A stretch of 14,034 bases of DNA, from the NCBI GenBank assembly GCA_031539425.1, contig JAVKLI010000002.1, positions 1-14,034 on the forward strand, in the 5' to 3' direction. Made by a program: the position numbers and the translations under genes. Shown one piece after another: positions 1-7,884 of this stretch; the stretch's first letter is position 1; each line of letters begins with the position of its first letter. The notes beneath the pieces were generated by a model that had not been told where the DNA came from, made no database searches, and saw nothing but the letters and a program-made list of their open reading frames with translations. The stretch is from UBA4416 sp031539425. Its GTDB lineage: Bacteria; Bacteroidota; Bacteroidia; B-17B0; Aurantibacillaceae.

Positions 1-612
1 AAAATATTAGATACCACTCGGTACATCTCCCAAATAGGCTCTAAATTTATTGTAGTGTATGAAGAGAAAGACAAGTGCATTATTCGGTTTTTATTAAACA
101 CTAAAAAAAACAAAAAAACCATTTTAGATTTTAAAGGCGAAAACATTGATAATTACAAATACTATTTAATTAAACGCGCACAGCTTGATTTTAAAACCAA
201 ATCGGCCGATTTTAATGAGTTTAATTTAGCCGTAGGAAGTGTACTTACGCCATTAAAACTGCGCTTTGAGCCCTTTTCGTTTAATAAAGATTTTACTATT
301 GGCCCCACCATTGGTGTGCGGTATTTACCGCATGAGTTTTCTAAGCTGTCGTATTCTGGTTTGTTTGGCATTGGCATCTCTAGCATTACTTTAGATAATT
401 TTAATACCAGCGGCTTCCTTACCAAAAATATAGAAACCATAGCCTTTACACCATCATTGGGTTTTATGTTAGAGTATTCCAATTCTCAAATTGGTGTATT
501 TTTTGGTTTTGATTTTTTAAGTGCAAGCAATGATGCCTCCTCTAAATTTATTTACAATAATAAACCCTGGCTATCTATAGGCTTTGGGCAGGCTATATTT
601 TCTAATAAGTAA
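1..612 (+). CDS. Probable outer-membrane beta-barrel protein, 3' end only
   Basis: The frame is open from base 1, so the real start lies before the window and only the last 203 residues are visible; the GTG at 55 need not be the start. From about visible residue 75 the chain alternates polar and hydrophobic or aromatic residues in short runs (around 75-90, 98-110, 117-131, 145-160, 163-174, 189-200), with Gly and Asn/Ser turns between. That is the pattern of about six transmembrane beta strands, and the last strand ends three residues before the stop (sequence WLSIGFGQAIF). The part before residue 70 is charged and has no obvious motif. I infer an outer-membrane barrel of the kind common in Bacteroidota but cannot name a family. 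It converges with the glycosyltransferase gene, with 43 nt between the stops. The gene is secure; the function is tentative. Confidence 0.7.
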   Translation, partial: KILDTTRYISQIGSKFIVVYEEKDKCIIRFLLNTKKNKKTILDFKGENIDNYKYYLIKRAQLDFKTKSADFNEFNLAVGSVLTPLKLRFEPFSFNKDFTIGPTIGVRYLPHEFSKLSYSGLFGIGISSITLDNFNTSGFLTKNIETIAFTPSLGFMLEYSNSQIGVFFGFDFLSASNDASSKFIYNNKPWLSIGFGQAIFSNK

Positions 613-633
613 AAGTATACCATTTAGCTGCTC

Positions 634-651
634 TTTAAATTAGAATTTAAA
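634..651. terminator. AT-only inverted repeat between convergent genes
   Basis: TTTAAATT, then AG, then AATTTAAA: a perfect 8-bp inverted repeat between the stop of the barrel gene (612) and the stop of the convergent glycosyltransferase gene (656). The position suits a bidirectional terminator. The stem has no G or C and the loop is only two bases, so it would be weak; chance in AT-rich DNA is a real alternative. Confidence 0.25.
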
Positions 652-655
652 CAAA

Positions 656-2332
656 TTAATAGTTTATTTTAAATACATAAGCTTCTTCTGAAACGCCTTC
701 GGTGTGTATTAATTGGAGCTTGTTAGGATACTTTGTCATAATAGGTTCAATAATATTATGAATGGTGTTAATCACATCGCCCGTGTTCATGTTCGGATTC
801 ATGCGGAGGCTACCCACCATAATGTGTGTTACTTTGTTTTGTTTAAAGTACGTTAAGGCACTATCTGGATGCGATTGATTGGTGGTTGGGTCTTTTTTGA
901 TGACATTATAAATATGAAAAAACTTTTTTCCATTGGCATATATAAAACTCATGGGGGCTTTTCTACTTGCTACAAAATCTGTTGTGGCTAAATTATCTTT
1001 ACACCATTTACTGCATTTTAAAAAATTTTGCCAATCGGGCGTGTAGCCATAGTACATATCTCCGCCAATGTTTTTTTTAAGTATGGGTAAATTAATACTG
1101 CTTTTTTTAATGGATTGCATTAGCAAAGAGCCACTCATTATAATAATTAAAGCCAAGTATAGTTTACTACCAATAATGTTAGTTTTTGTAAATTGATAAC
1201 AGGTATGCAATAGCACTATTAATAAAACAGGCATGCCTATCATCAACACCCGTGGCTGATCCCAGCGGGTTTGTAATACTGTAAATGTAAGGGTTAATAA
1301 ACTACCTACGTATAATGATAAAAATAATAAAAGGTTATTTTTTAGTTTTAAACTTTTATAAAAAGCATAAGCCATTATTAACACTAATAATAGTGCAATA
1401 AGCGGAATGGTGTCTGTGGAGTTTTCATTTTTCCAACCAAGTAATTGTAAAAAACGTTTGCCTAGGTAAATGTCTGTATTTTCTATAAGGCGCGTTATTA
1501 ACCCAGTAAAATCAACATTTCCGCCATCTTTATCGTAGGGATCTTTAAGTAATAAAATTTTTGTTTGTCCCGAAAATTGATTTGACGCATTCCATACTAA
1601 TTTAATTATTGTTTCATAAATTATTTTAATAATTACATAACCTCCAATAATAAATACAGCCTGTTTCCATTTTTTTAAAATTACTAAACAAAGTAATAGC
1701 GTAGGAATAGCAACAATAGCAATGTTTTTGCAAGTAGTAACTAAAAACAAACTCAAGCATAAGTAAATAATGTTTTTATAATTTATAGTTGAAGATTGTA
1801 AATCATCAAACATTTTTAATGTAAAAAATAAAAAAACAGATTGTAATAATAAAAACAGAGATTCGGTGTACGTCATACTAGCATAGTACATAATGAGGCT
1901 GTTACAACTGATAAATAACATCACCGGAATAAACACAACATACTGTATTCTATTTACAAAAGCTTTAAAAAAAACAAATACAGATGCTACAACAAAAAGC
2001 ACATTTGTTATTTTAAATAAGAAGAGTTTAAAACCCAACAGTTTTATTAAAGTGGCTAATAAAAGCGTGTATAATGGCGCATTTTGAACATGAAAATATT
2101 TTGGAAACTCATCTACACAGCGCCAGCCATCTTCTAAATAAAAGGCATCATCATTGGCTTCGCTAATACGGGCATTAAATAAAAGTAAAGCAAATAAGGC
2201 AGCTAAGCCTGTAAATACAGGTAATAATTTTTTTTGATGTTTGATGCCAAACTTTTCAATGGCTTCAAGTATAGAATTTGACGAATTGGTAACAGGTGTG
2301 TTGGTGGTTTTATTTTTTTCAGAACGTGCCAT
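656..2332 (-). CDS. GT-C fold integral membrane glycosyltransferase (GT39/RgtA-like)
   Basis: A 558-residue polytopic membrane protein. A charged cytosolic N-terminus (1-35) leads into a first membrane helix (about 37-53). Next comes an outside loop with an Asp-Asp pair (D61, D62) in a run ending NAPLYTLLL, typical of the catalytic first loop of GT-C enzymes that take sugar from a polyprenyl-phosphate carrier. Further hydrophobic segments lie near 85-125, 130-170, 185-250, 308-328, 333-355, 364-380 and 389-405. A YASMTYTE motif (150-157) matches the second conserved loop of this family. Residues about 425-558 form a soluble tail. By family it would add a sugar to a lipid, glycan or protein on the periplasmic face; donor and acceptor cannot be read from sequence. 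The start is ATG, and pheS ends 39 nt upstream, so the genes are probably cotranscribed, with no functional link evident. Confidence 0.8.
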   Translation of the reverse strand: MARSEKNKTTNTPVTNSSNSILEAIEKFGIKHQKKLLPVFTGLAALFALLLFNARISEANDDAFYLEDGWRCVDEFPKYFHVQNAPLYTLLLATLIKLLGFKLFLFKITNVLFVVASVFVFFKAFVNRIQYVVFIPVMLFISCNSLIMYYASMTYTESLFLLLQSVFLFFTLKMFDDLQSSTINYKNIIYLCLSLFLVTTCKNIAIVAIPTLLLCLVILKKWKQAVFIIGGYVIIKIIYETIIKLVWNASNQFSGQTKILLLKDPYDKDGGNVDFTGLITRLIENTDIYLGKRFLQLLGWKNENSTDTIPLIALLLVLIMAYAFYKSLKLKNNLLLFLSLYVGSLLTLTFTVLQTRWDQPRVLMIGMPVLLIVLLHTCYQFTKTNIIGSKLYLALIIIMSGSLLMQSIKKSSINLPILKKNIGGDMYYGYTPDWQNFLKCSKWCKDNLATTDFVASRKAPMSFIYANGKKFFHIYNVIKKDPTTNQSHPDSALTYFKQNKVTHIMVGSLRMNPNMNTGDVINTIHNIIEPIMTKYPNKLQLIHTEGVSEEAYVFKINY

Positions 2333-2371
2333 ATTATAAAATCTAAGTTTTGAAAGTTAAAAACTTTACAG

Positions 2372-3400
2372 TTAAACTTCTATAGTTTCTTTAAACTGGC
2401 TTAAAAAGCGAATGTCGTTTTCGTAAAATAATCTCAGGTCTTTTATTTTATATTTCATCATGGCTAGTCTCTCTATACCCATTCCAAAGGCAAACCCAGA
2501 GTATTGGGTGCTATCTATTTTACAGTTTTCAAACACTTGAGGGTCTACCATGCCGCAGCCCATTATTTCTACCCAACCAGTATATTTACACACATTACAA
2601 CCTGCTTGTTTGCAAAGCGAGCAGCTAATATCTACTTCGGCGCTTGGTTCTGTAAATGGAAAATAGCTTGGGCGCATTCTAATTTTAGTATTGTTACCAA
2701 ACATACTCTTGGTAAAATAACTCAACACACTTTTCATATCAGCAAATGATACGTTGGTATCTACATACAACCCTTCTACTTGATGAAATTGGCAATGGGC
2801 ACGTGCGCTAATGGCTTCGTTTCTGTATACTCTGCCAGGAGAAATGGTGCGGATAGGTAATTTTTTGCTTTCTAATAAATGTATTTGAACAGACGAGGTT
2901 TGGGTGCGTAACATCATTGGCGGCTCTGTGCTTACGTAAAAGGTGTCTTGCATATCGCGCGCCGGATGGTTAAGAGGTGTGTTAAGTGCAGTAAAGTTGT
3001 GCCAGTCATCTTCAATTTCTGGGCCTTCGCTTACATCAAAACCTATTTTACTAAATATTGAAATAATTTGTTGTTTTACAATAGAAATTGGATGCATGGA
3101 ACCTAAGGGCAACAAAGCATCTGTGGGAATTGTTAAATCTAACTGTGAATGTGGGGTGTTTGTTGTTTTTTGTTCTAAAGAAAGAGAGTCAAATTTTTCT
3201 TGAGTTTTTAATTTGAGTTCGTTTAATTTTTGTCCAAACTGTTTTTTTAATTCATTAGGAATATTTTTAAATTGCTCAAATTGTTCGGTTATAATTCCTT
3301 TTTTTGATAACCATTTTAAACGAAATTGTTCTTTTTGTTCAGCATTTTCAATTACTACAGCGTTTAAACTTATTAAAAGTTTATCAATTTCTTCAAACAT
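2372..3400 (-). CDS. pheS: Phenylalanine--tRNA ligase alpha subunit
   Basis: This is the catalytic subunit of the alpha2-beta2 enzyme that charges tRNA-Phe with phenylalanine in the cytoplasm. The 342 residues begin with the coiled-coil N-terminal arm (about 1-80). The class II catalytic core follows: a motif 1 region around GSMHPI (100-105) and EGPEIEDDWHNF (125-136), motif 2 with PGRVYRNE...FHQVEG (188-210), and motif 3 with GFAFGMGIERLAM (302-314). The Ala in FAFG (A304) lies in the phenylalanine-pocket segment, as in other bacterial PheS. A Cys-rich insert (C260, C263, C268, C271) resembles a zinc knuckle found in some PheS proteins. Length is normal and the start is ATG. The beta-subunit gene pheT is not in the window. 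The DUF5606 gene ends 9 nt upstream, so these two are likely cotranscribed. Confidence 0.97.
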   Translation of the reverse strand: MFEEIDKLLISLNAVVIENAEQKEQFRLKWLSKKGIITEQFEQFKNIPNELKKQFGQKLNELKLKTQEKFDSLSLEQKTTNTPHSQLDLTIPTDALLPLGSMHPISIVKQQIISIFSKIGFDVSEGPEIEDDWHNFTALNTPLNHPARDMQDTFYVSTEPPMMLRTQTSSVQIHLLESKKLPIRTISPGRVYRNEAISARAHCQFHQVEGLYVDTNVSFADMKSVLSYFTKSMFGNNTKIRMRPSYFPFTEPSAEVDISCSLCKQAGCNVCKYTGWVEIMGCGMVDPQVFENCKIDSTQYSGFAFGMGIERLAMMKYKIKDLRLFYENDIRFLSQFKETIEV

Positions 3401-3409
3401 AAAAATGTG

Positions 3410-3958
3410 TTATGCTACGCCTGTTTTTCTTACACCGGCTGTACGTTTAATGCCTGTGCTGGTTTTCATTTTAACATTATTATTTTGAGCGGCGTTAAAG
3501 TTATTATGCTGCTCTTTTGTGGTATGTAGTTTTGTTTGTTCTTCTGAAGCTGCATCGGCAGTAACTTCTTTTACTTTTAAATTATTGGTTTCTTGTAGTA
3601 AATTATACCACGAAAATAATTTTCTAATATTATTTAAGTATACTCTAGATTTATCGTATTCTGGAAAAATAGTTTCAAAATATGCTAGTGCTGTTTTATC
3701 ATCAACTTTAGCATCGGGGCATTTGCCACCATTTTCTTTATCAAAAATGATTTTCATTATTTCTGCTATTTGTTTTTGATCGTCTTTAGTGTAAATAGCA
3801 ATTTCTTCTAATGCACTATATTTAGTGTTTACGTTATTAACAGATGTTTTTGCATTGGTAACAAGGTGTTCAAAAATGCATCCGTTTTTAGTTGCAGTAA
3901 TTAATTTGAAAAGCGATGGTTGACCAACGATTGAATATATTCCTTTTAAGTCTATCAT
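3410..3958 (-). CDS. DUF5606-family conserved protein of Bacteroidota
   Basis: A 182-residue protein. The N-terminal 75 residues match the DUF5606 pattern as I know it: M-x-DLKGI-x-S/A-I-x-G-x-P-x-L-x-K-L at 1-20, then TKNG (23-26), SALEEIAIYT (48-57) and a helix to about 72. A second helical segment follows (86-121, with YFETIFPEYDKSRVY). The tail (125-182) is low-complexity, rich in Asn, Gln, Thr and Lys, and ends in a basic stretch, so it is probably disordered. The molecular function of the family is not known to me. I chose the ATG at 3958 because the family normally begins right there; the frame could also start at a TTG seven codons upstream (3979). It sits 32 nt after the carboxylase gene and 9 nt before pheS, suggesting cotranscription with a core translation gene. 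Confidence 0.85.
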   Translation of the reverse strand: MIDLKGIYSIVGQPSLFKLITATKNGCIFEHLVTNAKTSVNNVNTKYSALEEIAIYTKDDQKQIAEIMKIIFDKENGGKCPDAKVDDKTALAYFETIFPEYDKSRVYLNNIRKLFSWYNLLQETNNLKVKEVTADAASEEQTKLHTTKEQHNNFNAAQNNNVKMKTSTGIKRTAGVRKTGVA

Positions 3959-3990
3959 ATAGTTTTTTTTATTTGTCAAAAATAAACTTT

Positions 3991-5625
3991 TTATGTTTGA
4001 ATAACACCTACATTATACTTTTTTGTTATGGGTGCCTGATTTGCCATTTCTATACCCATACTTATTACTTTTCGTGTTTCTAATGGGTTAATGATGGCAT
4101 CTACCCAAAGCCTGCTGGCGGCGTAGTATGGTGTAGTTTGTTGGTCGTATTTGTTTTTTATGTTTGAAAACAATTCTTCTTCTTTTTCGGGTGTTATTAC
4201 TTGGCCTTTTGCTTTAAGGCTTGCCACTTCTATTTGCACTAATACTTTAGCTGCTTGTGCGCCTCCCATAACGGCTATTTGTGCAGTGGGCCAGCCTACT
4301 ATTAGCCTAGGATCATAGGCTTTGCCACACATAGCATAATTGGCTGCGCCATAACTGTTGCCTATAATAATAGTAAACTTTGGCACTACGGAATTGCTCA
4401 TAGCATTTACCATTTTGGCGCCATCTTTAATAATACCGCCGTGTTCGCTACGTGAGCCTATCATAAAGCCTGTAGCATCTTGTAAAAACACTAAGGGTAT
4501 TTTTTTTTGGTTACAGTTCATTATAAATCGGGCTGCTTTATCAGCACTATCACTATATATAACGCCTCCAAATTGCATTTCTCCTTTTTTTGATTTTACC
4601 ACTTTACGTTGATTAGCCACAATACCCACAGCCCAACCGTCTATACGGGCATAGGTGCAAATGATAGATTTGCCATAGTCTGCTTTATATTCGTCATGTT
4701 GGCTATTATCTACCAAACAGCTAATCATTTCGTACATGTCATATTGCTTATCCCGTGTGTCTGGCAATATGGATAATATGTTTTGTTCTGCTTGTTTGGG
4801 TTTAACGGCTTTGGTTCTATTAAATCCGGCTTTTGGACTATCACCTATTTTAGAAAAAATATTTTTGATTCTATCTAAGCATTCTTTATCATCTTTGCAT
4901 TTGTAATCGGTAACGCCGCTTACTTCGCAGTGTGTGGTGGCACCTCCAAGAGTTTCATTATCTATTGTTTCGCCAATGGCTGCTTTTACAAGGTACGAGC
5001 CTGCTAAAAATATAGAGCCTGTTTTATCTACTATCATAGCCTCATCGCTCATAATAGGTAAATAAGCGCCGCCAGCAACACAGCTGCCCATTACGGCTGC
5101 AATTTGTATAATGCCCATACTACTCATTATAGCATTGTTTCTAAAAATGCGCCCAAAGTGTTCTTTATCTGGAAAAATTTCATCTTGTAATGGTAAATAC
5201 ACGCCGGCGCTATCTACCAAGTATATAATTGGTAAATTGTTTTCAATAGCAATTTCTTGTGCTCTTAAATTCTTTTTGCCTGTAATAGGAAACCAAGCGC
5301 CTGCTTTTACTGTAGCGTCATTCGCAACTATAATACACTGTTTACCACTTACATATCCTATAACTACTACCACACCGCCAGACGGGCATCCGCCATGTTC
5401 TGGGTACATATCATAACCTGCAAAGGCACCTATTTCAACAGATTCTGTTTTTGCATCTAGCAAATAATTAACGCGTTCGCGGGCTGTCATTTTGCCTTGC
5501 TCATGCAACTTGGCTATTCTGCTTTTTCCGCCACCCTCAAATACTTTTTGTAAACGCTGTTGAAGCAATTCTATGTGTTGAATGGAAGTTTCGAGGTTGG
5601 TATTAGATTTAGTTGTTGAAGTCAT
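3991..5625 (-). CDS. Acyl-CoA carboxylase, carboxyltransferase (beta) subunit, methylcrotonyl-CoA type
   Basis: This subunit moves the carboxyl group from carboxybiotin to an acyl-CoA. The 544 residues form two crotonase-fold halves. The N-half has TGKKNLRAQEIA (115-126), YLVDSAGVYLPLQDE (135-149) and the oxyanion-hole stretch MGSCVAGGAY (179-188). The C-half has QDATGFMIG (382-390), GGIIKDGAK (396-404) and NSYGAANYAMCG (423-434), ending with SRLWVDAIINP. The AYLPLQDE-type segment favours the 3-methylcrotonyl-CoA or geranyl-CoA branch over propionyl-CoA carboxylase, which would fit leucine breakdown, but substrate is uncertain: Bacteroidota carry several paralogues. The partner subunit with biotin carboxylase and biotin carrier is not in the window, so it must come from elsewhere. 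The start is ATG; the SPFH gene ends 26 nt upstream. Confidence 0.92.
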   Translation of the reverse strand: MTSTTKSNTNLETSIQHIELLQQRLQKVFEGGGKSRIAKLHEQGKMTARERVNYLLDAKTESVEIGAFAGYDMYPEHGGCPSGGVVVVIGYVSGKQCIIVANDATVKAGAWFPITGKKNLRAQEIAIENNLPIIYLVDSAGVYLPLQDEIFPDKEHFGRIFRNNAIMSSMGIIQIAAVMGSCVAGGAYLPIMSDEAMIVDKTGSIFLAGSYLVKAAIGETIDNETLGGATTHCEVSGVTDYKCKDDKECLDRIKNIFSKIGDSPKAGFNRTKAVKPKQAEQNILSILPDTRDKQYDMYEMISCLVDNSQHDEYKADYGKSIICTYARIDGWAVGIVANQRKVVKSKKGEMQFGGVIYSDSADKAARFIMNCNQKKIPLVFLQDATGFMIGSRSEHGGIIKDGAKMVNAMSNSVVPKFTIIIGNSYGAANYAMCGKAYDPRLIVGWPTAQIAVMGGAQAAKVLVQIEVASLKAKGQVITPEKEEELFSNIKNKYDQQTTPYYAASRLWVDAIINPLETRKVISMGIEMANQAPITKKYNVGVIQT

Positions 5626-5651
5626 AATGATTAAATTAATCTGTAAAACTA

Positions 5652-6587
5652 TTATTTGCTTTTAATGTTTTTTTCATCTAATTTCATAATGCCCATCATT
5701 TGATGCATTGTTTTTTGCATGCCTTCCATTGAGCCATCCATAAATATAACGTTGCCTTTGCCTTGTTCTGCAAAGTGTTTAATGGCTTCTGTCCACATAG
5801 AAAACAATAAATAAGAAGCATCTAAATTTGCTTCATTAATTTCTTTAGCCGATTGTGCCATGCCTTTAGCTACTTCTTGTCTAAACAATGCAATACCTTG
5901 TCCTCTTTGCATAGCGGCTTCTTTCTCGGCCAATGCAGATATTTTTATAGCATTACCATCTGCCTCTGCAACTTTAGTTTTGGTAATTAATAAAGCTTGT
6001 CCTTCGTTTTCTGCCGCTGCTTTTAAATTGTTTGATGCCACCACTTTAGCCATTGATTTGATTATTTCTGCATCAAAGGTTATATCATTAAGTTGAATGT
6101 CTATCATATGATAACCCCATGCCTCAAGGGTTTCATCTAAGTGTTGTTTTACTTCTAATACTATTTCTGTTCTTAATCCTAATATTTCAGCTTGTTTTTT
6201 TGTAGCTACAAAACTTCTAATGGTACCTTCAATTGTTCTAATTAACGCTTGCATCAAACTTCTATTATCAACAAATTTGAAGGCTGCATTTTTTATAGTA
6301 TCTTCCGATTGGTTGATAACCGCATAAAGTAACATGGCCTTAAAGTGAACATTAGCTTGATCTTGTGTTACTGCCTGAAATTCAAGCTCTACAGAATGAT
6401 TTTGGGTAGAAATGCGTTTGTAAACTGACTCTATCAGCGGAATTTTAACGTTTAAGCCAGGCATTAAAATACGTTTGTATTTGCCAAATTGAGTTATAAC
6501 CGCCACACTTCCTTGATTAACCGTAATAAACGTAAAGAATATTAAAACAAGTGCAAGCACACCTAAAAACACGTATAAAACAGACAT
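5652..6587 (-). CDS. SPFH/band-7 membrane scaffold protein (HIR/stomatin-like)
   Basis: A 311-residue protein anchored by one N-terminal hydrophobic helix (about 3-22). A band-7 domain follows (about 23-190: NQGSVAVITQFGKYKRILMPG at its start, then a beta/alpha core and the SFVATKKQAEILG segment). An Ala/Glu-rich helical region (about 185-250) should form the coiled coil used for oligomerisation. The Met- and Gly-rich C-terminus (283-301) is unusual. The arrangement resembles plant hypersensitive-induced-response proteins and bacterial slipins more than HflK/HflC. The family forms membrane rings or microdomains; no partner such as an NfeD protease-like gene is beside it. There is a 107-nt gap upstream (6588-6694), so this gene may start a transcript; a TACATTTA box on the minus strand (6611-6618) is a weak -7 candidate with no clear -33 partner. 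Confidence 0.88.
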   Translation of the reverse strand: MSVLYVFLGVLALVLIFFTFITVNQGSVAVITQFGKYKRILMPGLNVKIPLIESVYKRISTQNHSVELEFQAVTQDQANVHFKAMLLYAVINQSEDTIKNAAFKFVDNRSLMQALIRTIEGTIRSFVATKKQAEILGLRTEIVLEVKQHLDETLEAWGYHMIDIQLNDITFDAEIIKSMAKVVASNNLKAAAENEGQALLITKTKVAEADGNAIKISALAEKEAAMQRGQGIALFRQEVAKGMAQSAKEINEANLDASYLLFSMWTEAIKHFAEQGKGNVIFMDGSMEGMQKTMHQMMGIMKLDEKNIKSK

Positions 6588-6694
6588 AACTAAAAAGTTT
6601 AAATGAATTGTAAATGTAACTTTTAATTGTTGAATGAAAATAAATCATTCTGTTTTTAAATTAAGTTATTTTCAAATAATAATCATCATTACAG

Positions 6695-7393
6695 TTACAT
6701 TATCAGTTCTATATATTCTGCTTTTATAGGCTCTTGAGAGGTTAAATGTAAATACACCTGAATAAGTGTTTCAACATCTTTAAGACAATAATCCGCAATT
6801 CGTTTTAAGTTTTTTTCTTGGTGATATACCTTTGAAACTTGGCTGCCATCGATATCATCTTTTGGTGAAGGAATATTAAATGCATGTGCTAATAATTGAA
6901 GCGAAGTGTAGTTTTTATAATCTCCAAAACGCCACATATCCATAGTATCTATATGAGGGATTTCCCAAGACTTTTTACCCTGTATATTTAACAGGTTGGG
7001 TAATTTTAATTTATTAATTAAAAAACGACGGCATATAAATGGAAAGTCAAATTCTTTACCATTATGGGCACACAATACATGTTGATGGCCCGTAAAGTGT
7101 GTATTTATAAGCTGTGCAAAGGAATTAAGTAGTTCGGTTTCATTTTCGTTAATAAAAGTTTTAAGGCGCATTTTATTTTCTAATACATAGCCTACACCTA
7201 TGCAAATAATCTTTGAAAATTCGGCATATATACCTGCTTTTTGATAATGTTCTTCTGGCGAAATCTCTTTTAAATATTGCCATTTTTTAATCCAAACTTC
7301 TTTTGCTGTGTCTGGTAAATCTGAGTAATTGTAATATAAAGGTGCTGTTTCAATGTCAATAAACAATATGTGGCTAAGTGCTATTTTGCTCAT
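6695..7393 (-). CDS. Predicted 3'-5' exonuclease, PolB-like DEDDy family
   Basis: A 232-residue stand-alone exonuclease of the ribonuclease H fold, related to the proofreading domain of family B polymerases. Three exonuclease motifs are visible: Exo I with D13 and E15 in FIDIET, Exo II with D117 in HNGKEFDFPF, and Exo III with Y202 and D206 in YCLKD (the YxxxD form). All four metal-binding acids are present, so it is probably active. The segments KAGIYAEFSKI (52-62) and IPSPKDDIDGSQV (174-186) are hallmarks of the bacterial family with this fold. The biological role is poorly known; DNA repair or RNA end trimming are guesses. The ATG overlaps the stop of folA by 4 nt (ATGA arrangement), suggesting translational coupling. 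Confidence 0.9.
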   Translation of the reverse strand: MSKIALSHILFIDIETAPLYYNYSDLPDTAKEVWIKKWQYLKEISPEEHYQKAGIYAEFSKIICIGVGYVLENKMRLKTFINENETELLNSFAQLINTHFTGHQHVLCAHNGKEFDFPFICRRFLINKLKLPNLLNIQGKKSWEIPHIDTMDMWRFGDYKNYTSLQLLAHAFNIPSPKDDIDGSQVSKVYHQEKNLKRIADYCLKDVETLIQVYLHLTSQEPIKAEYIELIM

Positions 7394-7884
7394 ATTTTAG
7401 TATATGTTTGAAAGGCATAATCAAATTGATTTTTATCGTCTGCTTTAAGTTTTTCTTCATTTACAAGTTTAAATTCATTCAAATTTATTTCAGGAAAATA
7501 CGTGTCGCCATCAATATTGTTATGTACAAGCGTTTTGTATATAGTATTTGTAAATGGTAAGCTTTGCTTGTAAATATCACCGCCGCCAATTATAAAAAGT
7601 TGGTTTTCATTTTTGCAATAATCAAATGCTTGCTCTAAATTATTAACAACAATTATGTCAAATTGTTTTGAAACGTTATAGTTTAAATTGCGAGTTATAA
7701 CTATGTTTTTTCTGCCTGGCAATGGTTTACCTATAGATTCAAAGGTTTTGCGACCCATAATAATTGGACAACCCATTGTTACTGTTTTAAAGTGTTTTAA
7801 ATCTGCTGGTAAATGCCATAATAATTGGTTGTTTTTACCAATGGCGTTATTTAATGAGCAGGCTACTATAATTGATACTTGCAT
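7390..7884 (-). CDS. folA: Dihydrofolate reductase
   Basis: It reduces dihydrofolate to tetrahydrofolate with NADPH, feeding thymidylate, purine and methionine synthesis. The 164 residues show the full type I pattern: the N-terminal strand SIIVACSLNNAIGKNN, LLWHLPADLKHF with catalytic D28, MGRKTFESIGKPLPGRKN (43-60, NADPH phosphate and folate contacts), FIIGGGDIY (97-105, the Gly-Gly cofactor turn), DGDTYFP (125-131) and the C-terminal strand FDYAFQTYTK. Length is normal and no key residue is missing. No thyA is adjacent in the window. The permease stop codon ends immediately before this ATG (no gap), and the exonuclease start overlaps its stop, so expression is tied to that operon. Confidence 0.97.
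   Translation of the reverse strand: MQVSIIVACSLNNAIGKNNQLLWHLPADLKHFKTVTMGCPIIMGRKTFESIGKPLPGRKNIVITRNLNYNVSKQFDIIVVNNLEQAFDYCKNENQLFIIGGGDIYKQSLPFTNTIYKTLVHNNIDGDTYFPEINLNEFKLVNEEKLKADDKNQFDYAFQTYTKI

Noticed and set aside
162..482. Minus-strand open frame of 106 codons inside the barrel gene
   Set aside because: It lies opposite a frame open over the whole region with clear beta-strand pattern, and its product has no recognisable motif.
3213..3488. Plus-strand open frame spanning the pheS start and the DUF5606 end
   Set aside because: It is antisense to two supported genes and its Phe-, Ser- and Cys-rich product is a typical shadow of AT-rich coding DNA.
3959..3979. TTG at 3979 as the start of the DUF5606 gene
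   Set aside because: The ATG seven codons later matches the usual family N-terminus; the extra residues are Lys/Asn filler from the AT-rich leader.
5111..5416. Plus-strand open frame of 101 codons inside the carboxyltransferase gene
   Set aside because: It is antisense to a strongly conserved enzyme region; the product is a Cys- and Pro-rich shadow.
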